This document shows positions 17,765-27,813 of a stretch of 64,000 nt of DNA, piece after piece. Position numbers and translations under genes: made by a program. Position 1 is the first letter of the stretch. Every line of letters starts with the position of its first letter. Origin of the DNA: Mariprofundus sp. EBB-1. Lineage in GTDB: Bacteria; Pseudomonadota; Zetaproteobacteria; Mariprofundales; Mariprofundaceae. The notes under the pieces are model-generated. The model searched no databases. It was not told where the DNA came from and saw only the letters and a list, made by a program, of their open reading frames with translations. The stretch spans positions 33,296 to 97,295 of the forward strand of contig NZ_RCFQ01000008.1 in NCBI RefSeq assembly GCF_003665155.1, in the 5' to 3' direction.

Positions 17765-18481
17765 ATGTTGATGCTTGCAACGGGTTTGATGTTGAGCCTT
17801 TCGGGTTGTGGCGATGGCAGTACTTCTGCGACAACAACACCTGCCGCAAACACAGCGCCGGTTGCCAATGCAGGTGCAGACAGACGGGCTGTTGCCGGAG
17901 TGCTGGTGAATTTGAGCGGGGCAGCCAGTTCGGATGCAGAGGGTAATGCGCTGACGTATCTGTGGTACATGCAGTCCATTCCTGTTGGCAGTGGCGCGAC
18001 GCTGTTCAATCCGACTACTGTAGCGCCCTCATTTGCACCCGGCATTTTGGGCTCCTATGTGATGCAGTTGATCGTCAATGATGGTCAGCTCGATAGCGTG
18101 GCCAGTACGGTAACGATTACGGTGTCATGTGATCCGGCCGTTTCGACCTGCGTGACGATAGGCGTTTATACGATTAGTAATGGCCTGTATGTCGATACCA
18201 ATAAAGATCTGCTTTATACGGTGGGTAAGCCATGTGAAACATGGGCCAGAACAGCACAACCCGATTTCCACAACACGGTAAGCCATCTGCATTATAATGC
18301 ACAGGATGCCAGTACCTATATTGGCACAACGATGACGTGGTTTGAGTATGGTGCAGATCTTACTCAGGCATCGATTGATGCAACTTGTGCAGCTGGCGTT
18401 GGCGGTGTGCAAAAGACAGCGGATTTGAATGTCTATACGCCGGACAAGAATTTCTTCGTAAAAATCAAGTCAGTATTGTAG
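17765..18481 (+). CDS. PKD/Ig-like domain lipoprotein
   Basis: A 238-residue predicted lipoprotein: MLMLATGLMLSLSGC with the lipidated cysteine at residue 15, followed by a Ser/Thr/Ala-rich linker. Residues about 33-125 form a PKD/REJ-like Ig domain (NTAPVANAGADRRAVAG, SSDAEGNALTYLWYMQS, LIVNDGQLDSVASTVTITV). The C-terminal 110 residues, with five cysteines (two in SCDPAVSTC), resemble nothing I can name. It follows the giant lipoprotein by 110 bases on the same strand and shares its extracellular Ig style, so it may be a surface partner. The ribosome site is weak (GAAGGA is far upstream), leaving the start somewhat uncertain. Confidence 0.75.
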   Translation: MLMLATGLMLSLSGCGDGSTSATTTPAANTAPVANAGADRRAVAGVLVNLSGAASSDAEGNALTYLWYMQSIPVGSGATLFNPTTVAPSFAPGILGSYVMQLIVNDGQLDSVASTVTITVSCDPAVSTCVTIGVYTISNGLYVDTNKDLLYTVGKPCETWARTAQPDFHNTVSHLHYNAQDASTYIGTTMTWFEYGADLTQASIDATCAAGVGGVQKTADLNVYTPDKNFFVKIKSVL

Positions 18482-18519
18482 CAGGCTATGTTGAATCGTA
18501 AGTCAGATAGTGGATTGAT

Positions 18520-18888
18520 ATGGCACACCTGATCACTTGGGAAGATAACGGTCTATATCGAAAGTTTACAGGTGAAATTTCAGCCAATGAGTGTATGCAG
18601 GTGAAGCTGGAGTTAAGTGCGGATCTGCGCTTCGGACAAATAAAATACATTATCAATGATTATTCAGGAATATCCGGGCATTCGATCAAGGTGGAGCATG
18701 CGCGGGCCTTTGCTAAAGTGAATGCAATGATGGCGAACACCAAACATCAATTGAAAGTGGCGCTGGTTGTGCCTCATGATTCGCTGCTGCATTTTGCGCA
18801 ACACTACTGCGCGCTGATGCAGGATCAGGTATTTGAGTGTGCCTGTTTTCACTGCGTTGAAGACGCCAGACAGTGGATTGAGGCTTAG
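18520..18888 (+). CDS. SpoIIAA-like (STAS-fold) protein
   Basis: A 122-residue soluble protein with no signal or membrane segment. The alternating strand-helix pattern and the C-terminal CVEDARQWIEA resemble the SpoIIAA-like/DUF3478 family, which adopts a STAS fold. Most members are uncharacterised and some lie near signalling genes. No phosphorylatable DSSG motif of classical anti-sigma antagonists is visible, so a partner-switch role is not supported. It has four cysteines, three of them in CALMQDQVFECACFHC. It starts 38 bases after the PKD lipoprotein and may end that transcription unit. Confidence 0.6.
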   Translation: MAHLITWEDNGLYRKFTGEISANECMQVKLELSADLRFGQIKYIINDYSGISGHSIKVEHARAFAKVNAMMANTKHQLKVALVVPHDSLLHFAQHYCALMQDQVFECACFHCVEDARQWIEA

Positions 18889-18930
18889 TCTCAGTGAATT
18901 CCAATTATGATACTTGGTGTTTTTTTCGTT

Positions 18931-19030
18931 AGGGGCCAGTCGGACTGATGAACAACATACTAGGCAACGGTTCTTGCGTTGCTCTGCGTTCATCCAGTCG
19001 TGTGCGTCAAGAGAGGGGAGGCCAATGGGC
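18931..19030. other. Structured convergent intergenic region (long hairpin, possible RNA)
   Basis: GACTGATGAAC (18943-18953) pairs with GTTCATCCAGTC (18988-18999) with one bulged G. Inside it GCAACG (18964-18969) pairs with CGTTGC (18977-18982). GGCC words flank both sides (18933-18936 and 19019-19022). No T-run follows on either strand, so it is not a simple terminator. It lies between the SpoIIAA-like gene and the 3' end of rpoH. It could be a transcript 3' structure or a small RNA; I could not match it to 6S, SRP or tmRNA. Confidence 0.4.
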
Positions 19031-19058
19031 TACCTCTGTAAGATCCACAGGCTCGTGA

Positions 19059-19880
19059 TTAGTGCGCTACAGCTGCTTTGAGTTTTTTCATGGCGCGCGC
19101 TTCAAGTTGACGAATGCGTTCGATGGATACTCCGAATTCCTCTGATAAATCTTTCAGGGTGGCTGGATCTTCGGCGAGGTGACGGCGTTCAACAATTTGG
19201 CGGTCACGCAGAGCCAGCGTTTGCATTGCGGTGTGGAGAATCGACTTTTGATGGTCTTCCCAGTTGGATGCTACCGCAATCTCTTCAGGTGTGGCATCCG
19301 ATGTCGGTAGGCCATGAACCATGGCATCGCCTTCATCACTCTCGGCATCGAGAGATACATCACGCTGCAGGAACGCATTGGCTGTTTCCTGGTATTCGTT
19401 GCCGTTAATGCCATATTCAGCAGCCACTTCATCAGCTTTGCGGCCATCAATAGCAGCAATGGCATTTTTGGCTTTCTGCAGGCCGGCGAAAATGCGGCGT
19501 TGTAGTTTATTGGTGCCCAGCTTCACGATGCTCCAGGAGCGTAAGATAAAATCGTGAATGGATGCACGCACCCACCAGGATGCATAGGTCATCAAGCGGA
19601 AGCCGCGTTCCGGGTCGAAGCGTTTTACCGCATGCATCAGCCCCATTGTACCTTCCTGAATCAGATCCATTTCAGGCAGACCAAAATGACGATATTCACG
19701 GGCAATAGCAGATACACCACTTAAATTGGCTACAACCAGCTGACGAGCCGCATCGCGGTCTTCATTGTCATGCCACAAACGCGCCAGACGCGCCTCTTCC
19801 TCGCGATCAAAGCTTGGTGCTTTGCGTACATCGCGGGAAAAAAGAGCCAAACTGTTCAGATCAAGCGTTGCATTAGCCAA
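19059..19880 (-). CDS. rpoH: RNA polymerase sigma-32 (heat-shock) factor
   Basis: Directs RNA polymerase to heat-shock promoters. I start at the TTG at 19880, which has CGAGGT 6 bases upstream, giving 273 residues. Region 2 is clear (DLIQEGTMGLMHAVKRFDPE, RLMTYASWWVRASIHDFIL). It is followed by the RpoH-box equivalent (WSIVKLGTNKLQRRIFAGL), which differs from the enterobacterial QRKLFFNLR. Region 4 has LRDRQIVERRHL and the helix-turn-helix TLKDLSEEFGVSIERIRQLE. A promoter with both sigma70 and sigma32 character lies about 40 bases upstream. Nearby degQ and rseC fit an envelope and protein-stress neighbourhood, though they form a separate unit. Confidence 0.93.
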   Translation of the reverse strand: MANATLDLNSLALFSRDVRKAPSFDREEEARLARLWHDNEDRDAARQLVVANLSGVSAIAREYRHFGLPEMDLIQEGTMGLMHAVKRFDPERGFRLMTYASWWVRASIHDFILRSWSIVKLGTNKLQRRIFAGLQKAKNAIAAIDGRKADEVAAEYGINGNEYQETANAFLQRDVSLDAESDEGDAMVHGLPTSDATPEEIAVASNWEDHQKSILHTAMQTLALRDRQIVERRHLAEDPATLKDLSEEFGVSIERIRQLEARAMKKLKAAVAH

Positions 19881-19918
19881 GTGGATACCTCGAAATATTT
19901 TGTTGTGGTGCAAGTACC

Positions 19919-19949
19919 TTATATAAGGTTGGTCATGTTACGATTCAAG
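19919..19949 (-). promoter_or_regulatory. Candidate rpoH promoter (sigma70 and sigma32-like)
   Basis: Read on the minus strand, TTGAAT is followed after 17 bases by TATATA, an acceptable sigma70 promoter. The same stretch reads CTTGAAT, 14 bases, CCTTATAT, close to the sigma32 consensus (CTTGAAA / CCCCATNT). The expected transcript start is about 30 bases before the start codon. Autoregulation of rpoH is plausible, but this is inferred from motif matching. Confidence 0.5.
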
Positions 19950-20000
19950 TCCGCCTTGGCAAGGGGGTGGATTGATTGCTCAAGGCAATCGCATAAAAGC

Positions 20001-20053
20001 ATTTACCGCAAAGTACGCAAAGTTCACCCCAGGGTGCCTTCTCTTGTGCAAGC
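20001..20053. repeat. Composite dispersed repeat: A core joined to inverted B core
   Basis: Bases 20001-20021 read ATTTACCGCAAAGTACGCAA then AG, the A core. They run directly into 20027-20053, whose reverse complement (GCTTGCACAAGAGAAGGCAC then CCTGGG) matches the B core at 1812-1837. The direct joining of the two cores shows they belong to one mosaic element family. Confidence 0.65.
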
Positions 20054-20180
20054 AGAATTCTCCTTGTCATCGAGTAAACCTTTATATTTTATTGTGTTGG
20101 GGTTTTCTGGCCTAAGCCGCACTATACGGTCAGGTGAATGTCTCTTCTATCACAAGGGCCGTCTTTGACTTACTTTGCGA

Positions 20181-20280
20181 CAAGGTGACAACGCTTACAC
20201 AAGATCAGGTGAATCCCCCAGGGGATACTCTCTTGAGTAAACTTAATTCACCTGATCGCGAAGCGAGAGAGTATCCCTTG
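20181..20280. repeat. B-type dispersed repeat with nested inverted repeats
   Basis: The segment CAAGGTGACAAC, 8 variable bases, AAGATCAGGTGAAT (20181-20214) recurs in inverted orientation at 60450-60483. GATCAGGTGAAT (20203-20214) and ATTCACCTGATC (20246-20257) form a perfect 12-base inverted repeat. GGGATACTCTC (20222-20232) and GAGAGTATCCC (20266-20276) form an 11-base one. The right end GATCGCGAAGC to GAGAGTATCCC aligns with the 60.4 kb copy, so this copy has an extra internal hairpin of about 40 bases. A partial copy, GGTCAGGTGAATG, is at 20128-20140. Confidence 0.75.
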
Positions 20281-20358
20281 GTGGAGCAAGCGCTCTGAGG
20301 TGAAAAAGATTGAATAAGCTGTAAAATATAAGGTGTTTTAAAGCGGTTGCGCTGATGA

Positions 20359-22959
<2,601 letters not shown>

Positions 22960-22963
<4 letters not shown>

Positions 22964-23211
22964 TTGTTGATCTCCACCAATGTTGATTTCAATGCATCTT
23001 CTGTCACGCGATGTCTGAACAGCTCTTTACCATCCATTAACAATACCGGCACATCCATGCCATAGCGAATAAGTAGCGCTTTATCGTGATCTACATTCAC
23101 GGTTTCCCATGAGCACAAACCTTGCTGCTCGAGCGAGGCCACGACCAGCTTGGCATCTTCGCATAAACAACAGTCCCTGCGACTTAACAGTTGGATGTGA
23201 GGTGTTGCCAT
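22960..23211 (-). CDS. Glutaredoxin-like (DUF836) protein
   Basis: An 83-residue minimal thioredoxin-fold protein. It opens IQLLSRRDCCLCEDAKLVV, in which CxxC is embedded in a three-cysteine cluster (C14, C15, C17); CLCE is typical of DUF836. VDHDKALLIRYGMDVPVLL supplies the cis-proline (VP) turn, followed by GKELFRHRVTED. Function is unproven in this family. It is coupled by ATGA to the TlpA-like gene, so a shared redox pathway is likely. It lies 21 bases downstream of degQ. Confidence 0.85.
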
Positions 23212-23232
23212 AGTCAGAAGCTGTCGTTTTGA

Positions 23233-24648
23233 CTATTTGTCTGCAGCTTTCGGCAGTTTAATTAAGGCAAACACCTGATCTCCACGGCGATCCAGCATCA
23301 CACGCAATACTTCACCAGGGTTAAACTTACCAGCCAGTTTGGAGAAGCTTTTGACATCATTGACATTTTTACCATTCACCCGGTAAATAACATCACCACT
23401 TTGAATGCCGGCTCTAGCAGCAGGCATGCCCCGCTGCAGTTTTTTAACGACAGCACCTTTTTTTACGCGTGTTTGCAAGCGTGTTGCGAGTTCTGGTGTC
23501 AGGTTTTCAACCAGCATGCCCAAGCGCACTTTGTTGGTGTCTTTGTAAGTCTCGCTTTTAGCCAAATCAGGGTCAGTCATGGCTTCTACGGTGACGGTGA
23601 TAGTCTTGAGTTTGCCATCACGAATTAAACCAATTTTAACTTTATCACCAGGCGTGTGCCGTGCTACACGAATAGGTAAGTCATGGGCTTTATCAATGAG
23701 AACGCCGTCAATGGATACGATGACATCACCGGGGTGAATACCCGCTTTGTCCGCAGCAGAGCCTGATTCAACCTGTGGAACCAATGCGCCTTTACGATTT
23801 TTCAGCTTCAGGGCCTGCATGGTCTCTTTATCCACATCGGTGATGTGAACGCCTAAACGTGCACGTGTTACATGGCCTGTTTCACGCAACTCATCCAATA
23901 CAGAACGCGCTAAATTGATTGGAATAGCGAAACCAATGCCGTTATTGCCGCCACTACGTGAGAAAATTGCAGTATTGATGCCGACAACTTCACCGCGACT
24001 ATTGAACAGTGGCCCACCGGAGTTGCCCGGGTTGATCGCTGCATCGGTTTGAATAAAGTCATCATAAGGGCCGGAACCAATCACACGACCTTTAGCGGAT
24101 ACAATGCCCGCAGTTACTGTCTGTTCAAGACCGAATGGGTTTCCGATAGCTACAACCCAGTCTCCGACCCGTAGTTTTTTGGAGTCTCCAAGTTTTACGG
24201 CTTTGAGTCCCTTTGTGTTAAGTTTGAGTAAAGCCACATCCAATTTTGGATCGGCACCAATGACTTTCGCTTCGTGTTCAGTGCCATCGCGCATTTTTAC
24301 AACGACTTCATCGGCTCCATCGACAACATGGTTGTTGGTGACAATATAACCGTCATCAGAGATGATGAAACCGGTACCCAGCGCGTGTTTTTCCTGCTGT
24401 TGCTGTGGCATATTACGGAAGAAATCATTAAAAAATTCATCGAATGGTGTGCCGCTATGTGGAGAACCAAGTCCCGGAGGCATGCCTTGTTGAACGCGTT
24501 TTTTTGCGTGTTGGGTGGTGCTGATGTTTACAACGGAATCAGCTTGCGCTGCGGCCAGATCAGCAAAGCTTTCAGGCATGGCTGCAGCTTGTGATCCCCA
24601 TAGGGTGATTAAAAATACAACTGGAAATAGACGTTTGATATGGCTCAA
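23233..24648 (-). CDS. degQ: DegP/DegQ-type periplasmic serine protease-chaperone
   Basis: A trypsin-fold protease that degrades misfolded envelope proteins. The signal peptide ends around residue 23 (LWGSQAAA then MPES). The catalytic triad is H107 (TNNHVVD), D137 (PKLDVALL) and S210 (GNSGGP), followed by two PDZ domains (residues about 265-355 and 375-470). The LA loop contains a Gln-rich stretch (PQQQQEK) and FDEFFNDFF, as in other DegQ/MucD proteins. Length 471 is typical. RseC is encoded just upstream, which supports a role in envelope-stress handling. DegP and DegQ cannot be separated with confidence; the single moderate-length loop fits DegQ/MucD. Confidence 0.95.
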   Translation of the reverse strand: MSHIKRLFPVVFLITLWGSQAAAMPESFADLAAAQADSVVNISTTQHAKKRVQQGMPPGLGSPHSGTPFDEFFNDFFRNMPQQQQEKHALGTGFIISDDGYIVTNNHVVDGADEVVVKMRDGTEHEAKVIGADPKLDVALLKLNTKGLKAVKLGDSKKLRVGDWVVAIGNPFGLEQTVTAGIVSAKGRVIGSGPYDDFIQTDAAINPGNSGGPLFNSRGEVVGINTAIFSRSGGNNGIGFAIPINLARSVLDELRETGHVTRARLGVHITDVDKETMQALKLKNRKGALVPQVESGSAADKAGIHPGDVIVSIDGVLIDKAHDLPIRVARHTPGDKVKIGLIRDGKLKTITVTVEAMTDPDLAKSETYKDTNKVRLGMLVENLTPELATRLQTRVKKGAVVKKLQRGMPAARAGIQSGDVIYRVNGKNVNDVKSFSKLAGKFNPGEVLRVMLDRRGDQVFALIKLPKAADK

Positions 24649-24733
24649 TCTTAACTCCTTATGAATATTCAGGGCGATTTGTACGGTTTGCAGATGAATA
24701 AAAGATGAATAAATAATTTATTGTTGATCAGTT

Positions 24734-25225
24734 TTAATCAGAGGGGGATACCTGCCGAAGCGGTATGTCTAGCGTAATGTTATCGGGGGTTGAGCAATGA
24801 ATTACCCGTACCATCTGCACATCCAGATTATTTTGATGGCTGGATAGATAGAATTTATACCAGAGATAATACGCAATGACCGCAGCAAAACCGGATAGTG
24901 CTGCAATAGCCTCAACTTCTGGCCAGGCCAACCAGGTTGCCATGCTTTGCATGCCAAGTCCGGCAAGGATAAATGCGAGCATGGGAAGAGCATACAGTCT
25001 AAAAGCAATTTTCATGACTGCGCTATCAGGGACTTCCAACAAAACGCGATCACCAATGCCTGCACCGACACTGTTGTGTACACGCAGTTCGATGAAACGC
25101 TCTTTCCATGATCCGATAGTGCTGCAGGAAGTTTTGCCAGCGCAATCACCGCAAGCACTAGCGCGATTGCCACGCACAATGGCATCACGTTTTTCAATGG
25201 CGATAACGGTAACCTGCTGCTGCAT
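24734..25225 (-). CDS. rseC: RseC/MucC family envelope-stress or redox regulator
   Basis: A 163-residue inner-membrane protein. The cytosolic N-terminal domain carries the conserved cysteine set C25, C28 and C34 (ACGDCAGKTSC). Two membrane helices follow (about residues 78-97 and 103-122: LYALPMLAFILAGLGMQ and AIAALSGFAAVIAYYLW). RseC/MucC modulates sigma-E signalling, and relatives affect SoxR reduction. No rpoE-rseA genes are adjacent, so the partner here is unknown. It lies 86 bases upstream of degQ on the same strand, the order seen in several proteobacteria. Confidence 0.88.
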   Translation of the reverse strand: MQQQVTVIAIEKRDAIVRGNRASACGDCAGKTSCSTIGSWKERFIELRVHNSVGAGIGDRVLLEVPDSAVMKIAFRLYALPMLAFILAGLGMQSMATWLAWPEVEAIAALSGFAAVIAYYLWYKFYLSSHQNNLDVQMVRVIHCSTPDNITLDIPLRQVSPSD

Positions 25226-25375
25226 CCATACTCCTCTTTAGACCTATTCATCATGCCTTATTTTCAGGACGTGCGTATCTTACACTGGAATTCGATGGCG
25301 TCGCTAGTTTCTATTTCAACCTGTTTTAGCCAAAAGTCCGATATGGACAGGTTGCACAGCTCACCTGCTTTGCAT

Positions 25376-25606
25376 TTATACCTTGTTGCAGTTTTTGTAT
25401 GCGCTAATGCTGGAAAGCGTTGATACAATATAGGGAACAATCATTGTCAGTCCGGATTTTAACCACGTTTCTGCATGCATGGAGCCGTCGATAATCGCGT
25501 CACCGTGGTTGATGAGAACCAATATAGGTCCGACAATCAGGGCAAACCTTGCGGCTGTTCGTATGACTTTTGGTTGGCATGCAATATTGAATCGCTGTTT
25601 CATCAT
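25376..25606 (-). CDS. nrtS: NrtS-like small nitrate/nitrite transporter
   Basis: A 76-residue protein with two hydrophobic segments (FALIVGPILVLINHGDAII and GLTMIVPYIVSTLSSISAY). The INHGDAI motif between them and the VPYIVSTLS block match my memory of the NrtS family, described in cyanobacteria as a small two-helix nitrate transporter that works as two similar subunits. Only one subunit gene is visible here. AAAGGA precedes the tandem ATGs. It is a single gene between rseC and mgtC, both on the same strand. The HPP-family gene, glnA and glnE 7-13 kb away fit nitrogen uptake. Confidence 0.7.
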   Translation of the reverse strand: MMKQRFNIACQPKVIRTAARFALIVGPILVLINHGDAIIDGSMHAETWLKSGLTMIVPYIVSTLSSISAYKNCNKV

Positions 25607-25660
25607 GTGTCCTTTTAAATCATTATTCAGGAATATGTTGAGCTTACAATCGGGCGGTGA

Positions 25661-26131
25661 TTATTTTGATGAGGGCGTATCTTTGTTGTCGCTGTATTCT
25701 CCGCGTCTTAGCCATGCAAAATTATGTTCCAGCGAAGAGCATGCACTTAAAATGAGTACAGTAAGTAGTGATAAGAGCAGTGGCGAATAGATATAACCCA
25801 AGCCAGCCATGGAACCTACTGCTGCCAATACCCAGATTACGGAGGCTGTTGTGACACCATTGACCACTCCGTTCTGGTTGAACATCACACCAGCACCGAG
25901 AAAGCCAATGCCTGTGACAACCTGACCTAATACCCGGCTGGCATCCACGCTTGAGCCATCCATATGGCTGCCCATAAAAACGAATATCATTGTCCCTATC
26001 GTGATAAGTATGCCTGTTCGAACACCTGCAGCCTTGCCTCTGAACTGCCGTTCAAAACCGATCACTGAGCCACAAGCAATAGCGACTGCAATCGCAGTCC
26101 ATAATTCACTATTCAATATCTCTTTTTCCAT
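25661..26131 (-). CDS. mgtC: MgtC/SapB family membrane protein
   Basis: A 156-residue protein with four hydrophobic helices. It carries the family signature GSVIGFERQFRGKAAGVRT in the first loop and GIGFLGAGVMF in the third helix, followed by VNGVTTASVIWVLAAVG. MgtC proteins are linked to magnesium limitation and acid adaptation, and in pathogens act on F-type ATPase. This is the short form lacking the C-terminal ACT-like domain. The ribosome site is weak. It diverges from the FMN glutamate-synthase-like gene at 26299. Confidence 0.9.
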   Translation of the reverse strand: MEKEILNSELWTAIAVAIACGSVIGFERQFRGKAAGVRTGILITIGTMIFVFMGSHMDGSSVDASRVLGQVVTGIGFLGAGVMFNQNGVVNGVTTASVIWVLAAVGSMAGLGYIYSPLLLSLLTVLILSACSSLEHNFAWLRRGEYSDNKDTPSSK

Positions 26132-26298
26132 ATCGCTGAGGTCGTTATATTTGATGAAATATTACAAACGGATGTTCGTCTATGATGTGGGGTGGAGAGA
26201 GTGTAATGCTTCAGCCGTATTGCCGACGACTCATGTAATACAACAGCGTTTCTTGAAATTATAGTCATAAGGAAAAGAGACCTGCACAGAGGTGTTTC

Positions 26299-27813
26299 AT
26301 GACCCGGCATATGATCGAAATAAGTTATAACTGGTTATCAGAAGCCTTGATTATTCTTCTGGCCGGCGCATTACTGGCAGGGGTCATTCTGTTTATCATT
26401 GATGTCACCCAGACAAAAAATGCAATCAGACGCAACTATCCGCTGATTGGCCGCTTTCGATCTCTGTTTGAACACCTTGGCACCTTTTTTCGCCAGTACT
26501 TTTTTGCGATGGATAGAGAAGAGATGCCATTTAACAGAGCCTTTCGTGAATGGGTTTATCGGGCCTCAAAAAATGAGGATAGCACCATCCCTTTCGGTTC
26601 AACGCGTGATTTGACACCGACCGGTAGTATCTCTTTCGTCAACTGCCCTTATCCCACCCTAGATGTCGATGCTGTGCCAACCCGGGCGATGGTAATTGGC
26701 GTCGATTGTCGTACCCCGTTTGAAGCCGGCAGCCTGTTCAATATCTCCGGTATGAGTTATGGCGCCATCTCCAAAGTGGCTGTGCAGGCGCTTTCCAGTG
26801 GTGCGGCCAAAGCCGGTTGCTGGATGAATACCGGAGAGGGAGGGCTATCGCCTTATCATCTGGAAGGTGGCTGTGACATTGTCATGCAGATTGGTACTGC
26901 CAAATATGGTGTGCGGGATAGCGATGGTAATCTTTCTGATGAACGCTTGTCTGAATTGGCCGCGATTGAACAGGTCAGAATGTTTGAAATCAAACTCAGC
27001 CAGGGTGCTAAACCCGGTAAAGGGGGCATCTTACCTGCGGTCAAGGTTACCGCAGAGATTGCCGCCATTCGTGGTATTACGGCCGGTGAGGATTCGATCA
27101 GTCCGAATCGGCATGTCGATATCGATAGCCCGGGCGAATTGCTGGATATGATCGCTCACATTCGTGAGGTCACCGGTAAACCTGTCGGTTTCAAACTGGT
27201 GTTGGGTGGTTGCGGAGCGCTGGATCATTTGTTTGATGAAATCAAGCGGCGCGGCGACCAATCTGCGCCGGATTTTATGACACTCGATAGCGCCGACGGT
27301 GGCTCAGGAGCGGCGCCGCAACCGTTGATGGATTTTATGGGTATGACGTTGAAAGAGAGTCTGCCGATGCTGATTGATCATCTGGTTGGCTATGGGCTGC
27401 GTGATCGTGTGCGGGTGATTTGTTCGGGTAAACTGATTACACCGTCGGGTGTGGCATGGGCGCTATGTATGGGGGCGGATTTCATTGTTTCTGCGCGCGG
27501 TTTCATGTTTGCCTTGGGCTGTATTCAGGCCATGCAGTGCCATAAAAACACCTGCCCGACCGGTATTACCACCCATCAAAAGAGATTACAGCGCGGATTA
27601 GACCCGCAGGACAAATCAGTGCGTGTGGCGCATTATGTCGAAAATATGTTGCATGATGTTGGCGTGATTGCGCATTCATGCGGGGTGAAACATCCACGCC
27701 AATTACAACGCAGACACGCACGCGTGGTCACATCCGATAGCAGCAGCACCGGCCTGCATCAACTGCACCCGGAAACAGAAAAAGGATTTCCGCACGGCAA
27801 AGCCAAGGAGTAA
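26299..27813 (+). CDS. FMN-binding glutamate-synthase-domain protein (GltB2-like, membrane anchored)
   Basis: A 504-residue protein with one N-terminal membrane helix (LIILLAGALLAGVILFIID) and then the alpha/beta-barrel FMN domain of glutamate synthase (SGMSYGAISKVAVQALSSGA, GAKPGKGGILP, ADGGSGAAP). The cysteine pattern of the [3Fe-4S] site is kept (CIQAMQCHKNTCPTGI). The glutaminase and the GltB linker domains are absent, so it cannot be a complete GOGAT. Archaeal-type and YerD-like stand-alone members exist, with poorly known substrates. An aldehyde dehydrogenase gene starts immediately after its stop, so they are co-transcribed. The start is at the ATG at 26299; an internal ATG two codons past T-R-H is also possible. 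Confidence 0.88.
   Translation: MTRHMIEISYNWLSEALIILLAGALLAGVILFIIDVTQTKNAIRRNYPLIGRFRSLFEHLGTFFRQYFFAMDREEMPFNRAFREWVYRASKNEDSTIPFGSTRDLTPTGSISFVNCPYPTLDVDAVPTRAMVIGVDCRTPFEAGSLFNISGMSYGAISKVAVQALSSGAAKAGCWMNTGEGGLSPYHLEGGCDIVMQIGTAKYGVRDSDGNLSDERLSELAAIEQVRMFEIKLSQGAKPGKGGILPAVKVTAEIAAIRGITAGEDSISPNRHVDIDSPGELLDMIAHIREVTGKPVGFKLVLGGCGALDHLFDEIKRRGDQSAPDFMTLDSADGGSGAAPQPLMDFMGMTLKESLPMLIDHLVGYGLRDRVRVICSGKLITPSGVAWALCMGADFIVSARGFMFALGCIQAMQCHKNTCPTGITTHQKRLQRGLDPQDKSVRVAHYVENMLHDVGVIAHSCGVKHPRQLQRRHARVVTSDSSSTGLHQLHPETEKGFPHGKAKE

Larger units (their letters stand above)
19914..20358. other. Gene-free stretch between rpoH and ligA
   Basis: About 480 bases with no credible coding frame or ribosome site. 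It holds the rpoH promoter at its left edge and otherwise consists largely of dispersed repeat copies (20001-20053, 20128-20140, 20181-20280). Both flanking genes read leftward, so the right part is downstream of ligA and might affect its 3' end. Confidence 0.7.

Noticed and set aside
18931..19030. 6S, SRP or tmRNA gene
   Set aside because: The hairpin lacks the SRP GGAAG tetraloop region, tmRNA acceptor features, and a recognisable 6S central bubble.
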